Of a stretch of DNA of 64,000 bases, positions 23,974 through 34,058 are shown piece after piece (position 1 is the first letter of the stretch; each line of letters starts with the position of its first letter). The stretch spans positions 68,243,323 through 68,307,322 of the forward strand of contig NW_022098076.1 of NCBI RefSeq assembly GCF_002288925.2, given 5' to 3'. A program made the position numbers and the translations under genes. This stretch comes from Delphinapterus leucas. Its lineage: Eukaryota > Chordata > Mammalia > Artiodactyla > Monodontidae. The notes under the pieces were generated by a model. The model saw nothing but the letters and a program-made list of their open reading frames with translations, was not told the DNA's origin and searched no databases.

Positions 23974-24590
23974 AAAAGATTCATCATTGGGGCTTCCCTG
24001 GTGGCGCAGTGGTTAAGAATCCGCCTGCCAATGCAGGGGACACGGGTTCAAGCCCTGGTCCGGGAAGATCCCACATGCCGTGGAGCAACTAAGCCCGTGT
24101 ACCACAACTGCTGAGCCTGAGCTCTAGAGCCCGTGAGCCACAACTACTGAAGCCGGCGTGCCACAACTACTGAAGCCTGTGCACCTAGAGCCCGTGCTAC
24201 ACAACAAAGAGAAGCCACGGCAATGAGAAGCCCGCGCACCACAGTGAAGAGTAGACCCTGCTCGCCGCAACTAGAGGAAGCCTGCACGCGACAACGAAGA
24301 CCCAACGCAGCCAAAAATAAATACATAAAAATAAATTTATTGGACTTCCCTGGTGGTGCAGTGGTTGAGAGTCCGCCTGCCGATGCAGGGGACACAGGTT
24401 CGTGCCCCGGTCTGGGAAGATCCCACATGCCGCGGAGAGGCTGGGCCCGTGAGCCATGGCCGCTGAGCCTGCGCGTCCGGAGCCTGTGCTCCCCAACGGG
24501 AGAGGCCACAACGGTGAGAGGCCCGCGTACCGCAAAAAAAATAAATAAATAAAAATAAATAAATTTATTAAAACAAAAAGATTCATCATT
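23974..24590 (+). mobile_element. Long-form CHR SINE carrying a second SINE
   Basis: The outer element begins at 23989 with GGGGCTTCCCTGGTGGCGCA and is the long form, with repeated units of the type CACAACTACTGAAGCC and an end of CCCAACGCAGCCAAAAATAA. Its B box (GGTTCAAGCCC) is closer to tRNA than that of the short form. Its tail (about 24312-24341 and 24570-24575) is split by the short-form SINE at 24342-24556. The outer target-site duplication AAAAGATTCATCATT is perfect at 23974-23988 and 24576-24590 (15 bp). The long form therefore landed first. Confidence 0.93.
24329..24569 (+). mobile_element. Short-form CHR SINE nested in the tail of another
   Basis: The inner element starts at 24342 (GGACTTCCCTGGTGGTGCAG) and ends in an A-rich AAATAAAT tail. 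Its target-site duplication AAATAAATTTATT (24329-24341 and 24557-24569) is made of the outer element's own A-rich tail, the usual L1-type target. Because A-rich tails can vary, the exact edges are uncertain by a few bases, but the order of insertion is clear. Confidence 0.9.
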
Positions 24591-27299
24591 TACTCCTCAC
24601 CTCTAGTGACTCTGTCTACCTGGTTGCGGGGGTGGGCAGGGGTGGTGAGTATAACCCTCAGGATCTGCCTCATCCAGGTTCCTGTTCTCTCTGGCTTCTT
24701 GTGGGTTCAGCTAATAGGAAGCAAGAATGGATAATGAGGTATTTATCCACCTTCCCCCACTTCCCTCTTGCTGCTAAGGATACCTGTGTCTCTCTGGTAG
24801 ATAGGGCAGGCCCCTATCCATGGCTATAGCTTTTGTGGAGTCTGGTTACACTGTTCTTTCCCCTTGCTTACTACTTTTCTAGTTCCTGGTCAGGCAGCAT
24901 CCCTTGTTGGTTTCCTTTTTACCCACACCTCTGTAAGGAATCCCCTCATCAACACCCTACTTTTCTAATTGGACTATGACAGATACACATGCTGAACAAG
25001 GCTGGAGCGTTTAATACAGATCTGCAGAAAATTTGCTGTCGGGTATGTGTAGGCATAGCTGCAGGAAGCTAAGAATAGCTCTGTCCAAAGCATCCTTTTT
25101 TTCCTCAGAATCTTTTGCAATTCTAAAACTCCTTTTGGGGGGCTCAGTAAGGACTTTATCTTTCACTTCCAGCTTTTCTCTTGCAGTCTGATCCTCTCTC
25201 TACTCTCAAAAGAGCCTGATATTAGAAGTTACCCATGTTACTTGACTACACAGTATTTTGGAATTGATGAATTTTAAAGAAGCGTGCCGCAGCCTTACAT
25301 TTACCTTTACAACTTTCTCTTTCTAATTTTATATAGAAAGACTGTATTGACTGTTAATGAAATTTTAAGCAGCACTAAGTTGATGTGAAACTTATTAAGG
25401 ACCCAAAAGAAAATCTTGAAATCAAAATAGGTCTTTTCTGAAGCCTAGCCTTCAGAGTAAACCTGATAGTGTCTTTGAGGGTAAGAGTAGGAAGGGTATG
25501 AAGTGACAGTCTAGGTATTTTTCTCCTCTAGGGATGTACCTGTGATCTCTAGAAGCTGACAGAGTAGGGGGAGGGTTGACCTATATGCAAATGCTAAAGA
25601 CCTATTTCTAGGAGCTATTTGGTTTCCCCAGCTTCTTCAAGGAGATAAAACCCACTTTCATCTAGTCCCCTGGCAGGTCATTCTCCCTAGAAAGGCATTC
25701 TATCTGGAACCCTCCTCTCCCTTTTTGAGCACAGATCAGTTTCTTTAATTTAAGGACCTCCTTATACATGTTGTATTCTCTCACACACCTAAGGAAAAAA
25801 AAAAGTGGTATTTTAGTATCCTTTTATGGTACCCTGGGGCGTATCCCTAGGCATCCTATTTCATTTCTATCTTTGATAATGACATTTGTGACGAAGTACA
25901 TCTTCAGAAGGAAACTGTCAGTTGGATTAGAATAAAAGCATATTAAAGGATTGACCCAAATTTTTGCATCCTCAATAGCAGTATGTTTGGTACCAGCAGC
26001 ACACAGCCCCATCTGTCATGATGTACCGCCATCCCTTCAGTTCCTAGGCTGTAGACACACCTCTGTACCAGCTGACAGTTGTCAATGTAAGTTGAAACAT
26101 GGAGAGATGCAGAAAGGTATGTTTTTAATATCTTACATAAACACCTTTGCTGCCACGTTATAGCATTATTTTGTTTAATAATCAAAGGGGATGCACTTAG
26201 TTGGTCACCATCCTCTCTACAAACACTGTTGATCTTTCGTGTATATAAATAATAATTTACATCTATCCATCTTTTTCCTCTTAACTATAAAAGAAATTGA
26301 AAATATTTAGCCTTAACCTTAATTTTTTCCTTCATAATTCTTATGTTCCAGTCCTACAGTTGTTTTCTTTGTTCCTGTTTTCTCCTACTCATCTATATTT
26401 TGAAGATAGAATAGCCAAAAAATGAATTCTGAGCTTACATAAAGACACATTTTAGACAGAGTGGAAGTGTGCCTTACAGATTGTGTTGTATACTCTGTTA
26501 TTACATCTCAGAATGACAGTATAATTACAGAGATGTTATTGTTTCTTTTGTAAACTATCCGAACCCCTGGATATTTCTTGGCTTTAATGATGCATAATTA
26601 GCTGTTATCCATCTTGTGTTTATGCTTTTGTTTAAGAAATTAATGACAGACCAGCAATGATAATAATAATTTGGCGCTTTTCTTGGCACATTCAATCCTA
26701 AATTAGATTTCATATGTCAAAAAGCAAGGTTTTCCCCCCCTAAGAAATAAAATATCAGAGGGATCATTTAATATTTTAAAATTGAAATGTACAGTTTTAA
26801 TAAACAACAATGCAACATAATTTAAGATGGGCTGGAAGAAGGTTAGGGTTACATATAAATACCTATGACTATTACTGATTATATTTGTTTTCCAAAAGAG
26901 TGAAACCTAAATCATCCCAAATATTTTTGTGTTCATCTTACACTGAAAGTCTTCCAGAGAAAGATTCCATACATTCTCATAGTAACCAAAATTCTTATTT
27001 AGAATTATTTTATATAAATCAGTTATTTTTCCAACCAAGGATTCCCTGGTTCTGTATTTACTCAGATGGAGTGTCATGTCATGAAAAGCAGTGTTTCTCA
27101 CATGAGTAATTGTCTTGTTGCGGGCATTAGTAGCATACACAGATGGGACTAGATAGAGTCATCCTTATACTGGAATTTTTTTAAAAAAATAGCAAATTTT
27201 AATGCCGTTAGCCCAGCAATGAGTGAAAAAGCTCAATCCTAAAATCAGAAAAAAGGAATTCTATATTCTTCATGGTGTGAGGCAGAATTTTGTTCATCT
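24591..27299. other. Unassigned non-coding DNA (2.7 kb)
   Basis: No exon or named repeat. A C8 run is at about 26733-26740. The part at 26455-26700 has a dense set of ATTA/TAAT-core words and no repeat signature, and is discussed as a candidate conserved element. Frames at 25824-26185 and 26885-27140 overlap on both strands and look random. Confidence 0.55.
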
Positions 27300-27660
27300 A
27301 AAACTAATATGTTAGGACTTCCCTGGTGGCACAGTGGTTAAGAATCCGCCTGCCAGTGCAGGGCACATGGGTTCGAGCCCTGGTCTGGGAAGATCCCACA
27401 TGCTGAGGAGTGATTAAGCCCGTGCGCCACAACTACTGAGCCTGTGCTCTAGAGCCCATGAGCCACAACTACTGAAGCCCGTGCACCTAGAGCCCATGCT
27501 CTGCAACAAAGAGAAGCCACCGCAATGAGAAGCCTGTGCATCGCAACGAAGAATAGCCCCCGCTCGCCGCAACTAGAGAAAGCTCGTGTGCAGCAACAAA
27601 GACCCAACACAGCCAAAAATAAATAAATAAATTTATAGAAAAATAAAACTAATGTGTTAG
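27300..27660 (+). mobile_element. Long-form CHR SINE
   Basis: The body from 27315/27316 (GGACTTCCCTGGTGGCACAG) to about 27644 includes the CACAACTACTGAGCCTGTGC repeats and the terminal CCCAACACAGCCAAAAATAA with an AAATAAAT tail. The target-site duplication is AAAACTAATATGTTAG on the left (27300-27315) and AAAACTAATGTGTTAG on the right (27645-27660), one mismatch in 16. CpG sites of the family are often decayed to TG or CA here, consistent with an older insertion than the short forms. Confidence 0.92.
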
Positions 27661-27784
27661 AAAATCATCAGTATATTCACTGAGTGCTAAATATCTTAAA
27701 ATTTGTTTAAATTTCAAATAAAGCCATCTGTTTTAAAATATGCAATATATAATAATATCTAGTAGCATGTAATACGTAAATATG

Positions 27785-28010
27785 TGATAATAGCTAATGT
27801 TTACATACTGTATAAGGTTTAAGCCTGTGCCTTGCACTTTTTCCAGTATGTGTGTAATCATTTACTCCTTACAAGAACCTTGTTACATAGGTACTATTAT
27901 TAACCTTATTATACAAATGATTAAGTTGAGGAGAAGGAGCTGTTAAGTACTTTGTCCAAGATCACACTGGTAGTTAGTAGTAAGGTTATAATTCTATTTC
28001 ATAATCTTAA
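27785..28010 (-). repeat. MIR SINE (antisense)
   Basis: The order TGCACTTTTTCCAG, ATCATTTACTCCTTACAAGA, ACATAGGTACTATTATTAAC, then TTAAGTACTTTGTCCAAGAT and CACACTGGTAGTTAGTAG is reverse-complement MIR over most of its length. This is an ancient mammal-wide tRNA-derived SINE whose tail is related to L2. Confidence 0.8.
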
Positions 28011-28719
28011 CTAGAATTAACTTTCTTCTCTAAAATCAAATCATGTCTGTTCTCTTTCATGTGGGTTTGAGTTCAGGATGTCCATTTGCTCACCCTTGAT
28101 TTCTTGATATAATTGTGTTAATGGATTTCTATTTTTTTGTGCTTCAAAGAAATATTTAGATTAGGTTACCTGGGTAATGTTTTTCCTTTTATGAAATTAT
28201 TCTACATTATGTCTGGTATTTAGTCTTTCTCAACTATCATATTTTAAAGGTACGTTAAAATATAATGGATTAACAAGTTGTCTTATCTTTGAAATTGCTC
28301 AAGCTCTGTTCACAGTTATGTGAATGCAGGTCTGTACTCATGATAACGAAAGTGAAGAGCAAATTTTGTTTACCTTTATTCCATATTTACCATTTCTTTT
28401 AATGATCCCCAAATGCTTGAAATATAGATGCATCTTTAGAAAGATTTCCTGACAGAGTGCAAAAATTATTAGTGTTAAATACTCCTGTAATACGTAGTGC
28501 ATTAGTAAAAATTGCTGCTTCAGATTTCTAATATATTTAGAGCTGGATGACCCTGCCATATAAATATTTTAAAGAAAACTTCCAGTAATGTTTAGAAAAT
28601 CTGCTTAGAAATTCTAGGCCTGAAGAATGGTCATGGTGATTCGTGGAGAATAACTGGATTCTGATTCTTACCTGTTAATCATTCTCCTGGCTCTGAACTT
28701 ACTGACATCGTCCTTGTGA

Positions 28720-28787
28720 GTACTACCACTCTACTGCTGCTACTATTGCTACCACTACTGCTATCACCACTACCACTACTATAAGCA
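28720..28787. repeat. Imperfect trinucleotide repeat (ACT/CTG-rich)
   Basis: Runs of ACTACC, CTACTGCTGCTACTATTGCT and ACCACTACTGCTATC form a diverged trinucleotide array of about 68 bases. The interruptions make expansion unlikely. Confidence 0.75.
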
Positions 28788-28799
28788 TTACTGTGAAGT

Positions 28800-28910
28800 T
28801 ACTTAGAGGTTGTAAGTACCAGGCATACTACTAAGCACTAGGTCTACATTTCACTTCATTCTCATAGTGATTTTGTTAGGTTAGTTTACCCTAGTTTTAT
28901 TGTCAAGCCT
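28800..28910 (-). repeat. Probable MIR fragment (antisense)
   Basis: TACCAGGCATACTACTAAGC, then ACATTTCACTTCATTCTCAT and TGTTAGGTTAGTTTACC resemble the reverse complement of the MIR 3' part (a GCCAGGCACTGTGCTAGG head, TCATTTAATCCTCACA). The match is degraded. Confidence 0.45.
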
Positions 28911-29351
28911 CAGCATCTTTAATCTAAAGCAGCAATAAAAAGAAGCAACTGTCACTTAAGTTCCTGGACATCTTGTCCGTCTCATGCCTCTTGGTACTCT
29001 TTGAATGGCCTCTTTCATGTCGTGAGGCACGTTTGAGATGCTAAATGGTGAATCTTCCCCCTTTGACAGAGTGAGTTGAAATGGTTTATAAAACTTACCA
29101 GTGTAGCCTAGAAATTATAGTCTAAGGCTGGGAGAATTGGTTCCCTGCTCATTGAATTAAAGAATGGCAGGGCTGGGAAGGACTTTATTTTACTAAAGGA
29201 GATTAATCTTTGGAATAGAAAAATGGTCACATTGCAGGAATTTTAGGAGAAGAAAATTAGTAGTTTCCCCTGTCCCAACACATACATACGTGCATGCGTG
29301 CTGACTCCCTCCCCAGGGCTGACTGCCTGCGGACAGTGAACTGAGGTGTGG

Positions 29352-29392
29352 CTCCCACACAGACACACATACACGCAAACGCACACGGATCA
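29352..29392. repeat. Degenerate CA/CG-containing repeat
   Basis: CACACAGACACACATACACG followed by CAAACGCACACGG is an imperfect CA-type repeat. A second purine/pyrimidine alternating patch with CATACGTGCATGCGTGC is at about 29284-29300. Alternating tracts of this type can adopt Z-DNA in other contexts; that is inference only. Confidence 0.65.
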
Positions 29393-29459
29393 AAGAAAGC
29401 AGATGGATCATTTAAATAAGAACCCTATCTCCACCAATAAGTGACAGTCTTAATCACAA

Positions 29460-29612
29460 CATTTATTTAGTGCTTCATTGTGTAAAAGTGTACTTTACAT
29501 GCATTATTTCATTTAATCATTACAACCTCTTTTGAAGCAGTAGTTATTATTTTCTTGGCTTTACAGATGAGGACCTTGAGTCTTAAAGAGAATGAATCTT
29601 GAAGAGCATGAA
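29460..29612 (-). repeat. MIR SINE fragment (antisense)
   Basis: TTTATTTAGTGCTTCATTGT, TTTACATGCATTATTTCATT, TAATCATTACAACCTC and GGCTTTACAGATGAGGACCT are in the order of reverse-complement MIR, with the very characteristic TTTACAGATGAGGA segment near 29560. Confidence 0.8.
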
Positions 29613-29899
29613 TGGTTTGTTTATGGCAGCTGCCCAGAATAGCTTTTACGTGGGTATTGGCATATCTGTTCTGCACTTCGCTGGGTCTTGTAAAATATTA
29701 AATTACCCATTTTGGAGAGGTACCTGTTGACTGAATTATCTCAACTAGAGAGCAGTGAGTTAGCCAGCAGGAAATTACTGCATACATGCACAAGAGAACC
29801 CTATGTCGTCACCCATTTTTGGAAGCAAGAATGTCAAAACACAACAAACTAATGTGGCCTACAGAACTTCCTTCAGTTTAAATTTTTTTGAATGGGTGG

Positions 29900-30115
29900 G
29901 CTACTTATAGTGTAATGGAAAGAGTGCTGGATTCATGGCCAAAATAGGAAGGTTTCAACTCCAGTTTTCCTGTGACTTGAACATTTAACTTCTTCTCTCC
30001 AAGCATCAATTTCTCATGCATTAAATAGGATGGGAATATCCACTCTGTAAACTTCATAGGATCCTTGAGAAGACCAAATTCAATGCAACATATGAAGGTT
30101 CTTTTAAAACTGCAG
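29900..30115 (+). repeat. MIR SINE
   Basis: TAGTGTAATGGAAAGAGTGC, then TGACTTGAACATTTAACTTC, CATCAATTTCTCATGCATTA and TAGGATCCTTGAGAAGACCA track the MIR consensus in sense from the tRNA-like head to the tail. Divergence is high. The downstream purine-rich block at 30130-30165 is not part of it. Confidence 0.65.
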
Positions 30116-31189
30116 GATACTTGAGAAGTGTTCTGGGGTTGAGGGATGGAGGTGGGGGAGGGGTTAGGCCAGGATGTGTCCTAAAGATGTAGGGAATTGA
30201 GTTTCCTCACCACCTTTGCCCTTCCTTCTTGAGTTAGGATGATCCAAAGTGAGTTAAGAACCATGGGGCACAATATGCCACTATCCATCTCAACCATTCA
30301 AATGACTTGCATCTGCAAAGGAAGACATCTTCAGGGCATGTTTTTTCCTTGATTTTGCTATGTCTGGAAAACTTGTCTTTTTATTAACTTAAAAAATGTC
30401 ACACTGTGTAACCACTAATGGTTATTAGTGTGTCAAGAATCAAGATAATAATACAAATAAACAGGTAAAATTTTTCTCTCTGACAGAAGTCCCTGTTGTT
30501 AAGATGCCAGGAATCCCATTTAATAAAGTGGAATCGTTATAAAGGGCTTAGCTTGACTCTCAGAACACGAGGTTCCCCAGTGAGAGTCCACTTGTTAGCA
30601 AAGTCTTCATCTCACTGTTTGGAGTCATGGAAGAATCTACATTATCCAGAGAAAGCAACACAGAAGATCTGGAGGGAAATTACTTCCCCGACACAATTCA
30701 AAGACTTTAGAGTTATACCTCTATTAGATGCTAGGATATATTCCAACTATACCCTCTGTTGATTCAAACTTTTTTTAAAAAGGGTAGAAGTAATATTGGA
30801 AGCAAAGGAAACAGGGAGACAGATATAGAGATTAATACCAACCAAAATATGGTCCATACAAAATCATTCAGTAACTAGAACTCACTCACACTAAGGGGTC
30901 AGAGTGCCCATTGAGAAATGGTTGGGATTGGCTCAGGGGATGGGTGTCTGAATTGGAATAATAAAGCAAGTGGGAGTTCGGGAAAGCTGAAAGATATTCT
31001 GAATCACAGATTTCCCCCCAAGTCAGTCTTGTTTACTACCAATCACAATAATAATTCATATAAGTAGAGCTCTATAGTCCCAAACCTGGAATCTTTAGGC
31101 CCCAAATCACACAGACTATCTTTTGCACATTGGAAGTCTTATAAAGGTATATGATAAATACAATTCACCCTCTACCTTCCTGAGAAGCA
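30116..31189. other. Unassigned non-coding DNA
   Basis: No gene or named repeat. It includes a G-rich segment at 30135-30163 with four G-runs. The 88-residue frame at 30496-30762 contains no recognisable motif and no flanking splice signal that I would trust. Confidence 0.5.
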
Positions 31190-31390
31190 GTAGAGGGCAC
31201 TGGCCAAGAACATAGCATCTGGAGTGTCTTTGGTTTAGTTACTGAACCTTTCTATATCTTAGTTTCCTCATGTGTCAAGCAGGGGTAATAATTACACCTA
31301 TCACATAGGGCTGTGGGAAGATCAGATGATTTCGCATATGTAAAACCCTTAGAATAATTAAGGGTAACATTACCTGATGAATAATTATTG
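31190..31390 (+). repeat. MIR SINE
   Basis: GTTTAGTTACTGAACCTTTC, TTAGTTTCCTCATGTGTCAA, GGGGTAATAATTACACCTAT and CACATAGGGCTGTGGGAAGA match the MIR core and 3' region in sense orientation. The head is poorly preserved. Confidence 0.8.
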
Positions 31391-31509
31391 AACGAGTTTG
31401 AATGACAAGCACATTTAAATCAATCTATTGGTATTATGAAATTAATTTTACCTCCATAAGACTTTTATTTCTCTTCCAGTATCTGGGCCCTCTCATGTCC
31501 AATCTGTAG

Positions 31510-31775
31510 GGTGTAGTGATTAAAAGCATGAGTTATGAAGTCAGATTGCTTGTGTTGAGATTGTGGCTCCACTCTTTATTAGCTGTAATCTTGGGTAAAT
31601 TACTTAATCTCTTACACCTCTGTGTCTTCATCTGTGAAACAGGGATGATAAAAATCATAAAGTTTTTCTGAGGTTAAGTAATTAGTAAGTGAGATAAGAC
31701 GTGGAAAGCCGTACAACAGTGTCTGGCACACGCTAGCTGCTCATTCAGTGTTAACTATTGTTATCATTATTTTCC
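31510..31775 (+). repeat. Near full-length MIR SINE
   Basis: From GTGTAGTGATTAAAAGCATG through AAGTCAGATTGCTTGTGTTG, ATTAGCTGTAATCTTGGGTA, TTCATCTGTGAAACAGGGAT and AGTGTCTGGCACACGCTAGC the copy spans the tRNA-like head, core and L2-related tail. It is the best-preserved MIR in the window and lies about 120 bases after another MIR in the same orientation. Confidence 0.88.
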
Positions 31776-33164
31776 TCTGCAACTTTCTTCCTCTCTGTAA
31801 CTGGGACCACTAAATACTCCCCTAGTATCTACTCTTTCCCTAATATTCAAGACCAACCTGGCCTAAATTGAAAGCTACAGGTAATCTTTAAGTCATCACT
31901 CTGTGCCTCAGGATTACATCATCTTGTCCTCCAGACAAATCATGATCTTGTCTGGCTTTCACATGTGGCTTTCTATTATGGTTCAAGTGTCCTGATTTCT
32001 ACTCTAGCACTCTGCTGATACTCCTTGGACTCTCTTGCCCCTGGGGTCCTTTATTTCTGCCCTGCAGGACGGGCACATATCTGAGATTCATTGGAAAACC
32101 TCTCTGCTATTCACAACCTGCCAGGCTACCGTGCATTTTTGAGTGGTAGCAATTGAGGACTTCCAAGCCCTAGTCCGTGTGCCTACAGGATTGTGCTGTA
32201 TGTGCCACAGGTCTTGAGCCCGTTATGTCTGACTATTCAAAGGAGCCTCTGTTAGTACTTGAAATCTTCCCATGTCCATGAAAAGTCTATCCAGGTCTCA
32301 GCCCCTTTTTGTCTGCCTTGCTCACTAATTATAGTCTCAATGAACAAGCAAGACCTATTGCTAGATTAATTCATATTCTACGATTCCAACTTCCCTTATA
32401 AAAACAAATACTCGGAGATACAAATAAGTAGACCAGATTTTCTCAACTCAGCATCAAATTCTCCTCGTTAGAAATTATATTTCAGTGTTTATGAAGTGAC
32501 ATATTTTTACTTGTGAGTACAAGTGTGATATTTCATTGGTGTGTGTGTGTGTGTGTGTGCGCACTTGGATGTGCACAGTTTCCTCAATAAATTTTGGAAA
32601 TATATCTTTAATGAAGGGAGAGATACATAGATGAGAGAAATTGGCTATCGTAATGTATGGAGATTACTAATATATGACTAATGTTCTCAGTGACAGTCTA
32701 CGTAATGTTATACCTATCCATGGGAAAACAACATGGGTGGTTTGATAAAGAACAAACTGGTTCTTTTGGATGTGGATTCTGGTTTCATAATGGAGACACT
32801 GGTTTGCCCCAGAAAATCATTGCAGTGCAATAAATTGACTCAGGTGCCTTAGATCCCAAGGAGAAAAAGTTTTCTTAGTAGCTATGATCTGGGTAAACTG
32901 GGAAGGAATGATTTCTTTTCTTTCTTACTCTCTTTTTTCATCTTTTAAATAACTTTAAACAAATTTCATTGGTTGTGGTAAGTAGGATTGTTTAAATGGG
33001 TCATTAAAAAATGAAAAATTTAAAGATATAAACTAGTTCTACTAGAAAGTAAGAACAAAAACCTTATAATACTCCATAAAACCTAATAATTAAATAAATG
33101 TAATTATTACTAGAAAATCATTCATAATAACTCAAAGTAAAACTTTTGTTTGAAAGTCTGTGCT
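31776..33164. other. Unassigned non-coding DNA with a (GT)n microsatellite
   Basis: The (GT)n tract runs at about 32540-32562 and ends in a GCGCAC step. The GC-richer part, 31790-32340, has CTCT-rich wording but no repeat I can name. No exon was recognised. Confidence 0.55.
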
Positions 33165-33290
33165 TCCAAAATTAACCTCAAGAGGCTACTTAAATTTGAA
33201 TTAATTAAAATTAAAGGAAACTTAAAATTTAGTTCCTCAATTGCATCCTTTGAAGGTTCCACATGGCTAGTGGCTATCATATTAGTCAGC
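33165..33290. repeat. hAT-type (MER) DNA transposon end
   Basis: TTGAATTAATTAAAATTAAA, then AGTTCCTCAATTGCATCC, CCACATGGCTAGTGGCTATC and ATATTAGTCAGC match the right-hand part of a common non-autonomous mammalian element, in which a CACATGTGGCTAGTGGCTAC block precedes the terminal repeat. Only one end is seen. The exact family is not certain. Confidence 0.6.
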
Positions 33291-33620
33291 TCAGAAAGTT
33301 CTTGGTTTTAGCAAACATAAATATATTTTAAAGAGATTACTTAATTTTTTTCTGGCGCTGTTCCTCTCAACTTAGTTTTAAAATCTTCAGTTGTAGATCA
33401 GCTTACCATGGTGGCTTTCAGGAGTCCAACGCCTTTAAATGAGGAGGAACTTGTAATTATCTGTTTACTTGACTGCTTCTCTGTCAGCCCCCAGCACAAT
33501 GACACACATGCGTGAGCACAGACAAACCCACACACACGCTCATGAGCAACTTGAAGACAAATTCTATGTTCTGTGTTCTCAGTATCTATCTCATAATGGT
33601 TATTTGATAGATGATGAAAA

Positions 33621-33735
33621 GAGGAAAGGCAGGGAGAGAGGGAGGAAAGGCAGGGAGAGAGGGAGGAAAGGCAGGGAGAGAGGGAGGAAAGGCAGGGAGA
33701 GAGGGAGGAAAGGCAGGGAGAGAGGGAAGAAAGGG
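33621..33735. repeat. 21-bp minisatellite, five perfect copies
   Basis: The unit GAGGAAAGGCAGGGAGAGAG plus one further G is repeated five times without a mismatch at 33621-33725, followed by a partial, altered copy (GAAGAAAGGG). All purines but one per unit lie on the plus strand. Because 21 is a multiple of three, all frames stay open, which produces Arg/Gly/Lys-rich and Leu/Pro/Phe-rich repeats in translation. These are not proteins. Perfect identity implies recent expansion. Confidence 0.95.
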
Positions 33736-33819
33736 TGAAGAAAACTGTTTTTATACTGAATCATTATATAGTCTTTCTGTAACTTGGTTCTCATCACCTC
33801 AAACTTATTCTTCACTTAG

Positions 33820-34058
33820 TAGTATGGCCTTTTTTTTTTTTTTTTTTTTTTTGCTTTATGCGGGCCTCTCACTGTTGTGGCCTCTCCCGTTGCGGAGCAC
33901 AGGCTCCGGATGCGCAGGCTCAGCGGCCATGGCTCACGGGCCCAGCCGCTCTGCGGCATGTGGGATCTTCCAGGACCTGGGCACGAACCTATGTCCCCTG
34001 CATTGGCAGGCAGACTCTCAACCACTGCGCCACCAGGGAAGCCCTAGTATGGCCTTTT
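33820..34058 (-). mobile_element. CHR-type SINE, short form
   Basis: The minus-strand element has its head at 34044 and an A-tail seen as T-run 33831-33852 (22 T, including target bases). The target-site duplication TAGTATGGCCTTTT is perfect at 33820-33833 and 34045-34058 (14 bp). The long uninterrupted tail and perfect duplication mark it as one of the younger insertions. It lies about 90 bases from the 21-bp minisatellite. Confidence 0.94.

Noticed and set aside
23989..24060. tRNA-like head of the CHR SINE considered as a tRNA gene
   Set aside because: The head keeps A and B boxes but is followed by a SINE body and A-rich tail, and the same sequence recurs at many loci with target-site duplications; it is tRNA-derived, not a working tRNA.
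28720..28787. Trinucleotide array considered as an unstable expansion locus
   Set aside because: Frequent interruptions and no run of more than a few identical units make instability unlikely.
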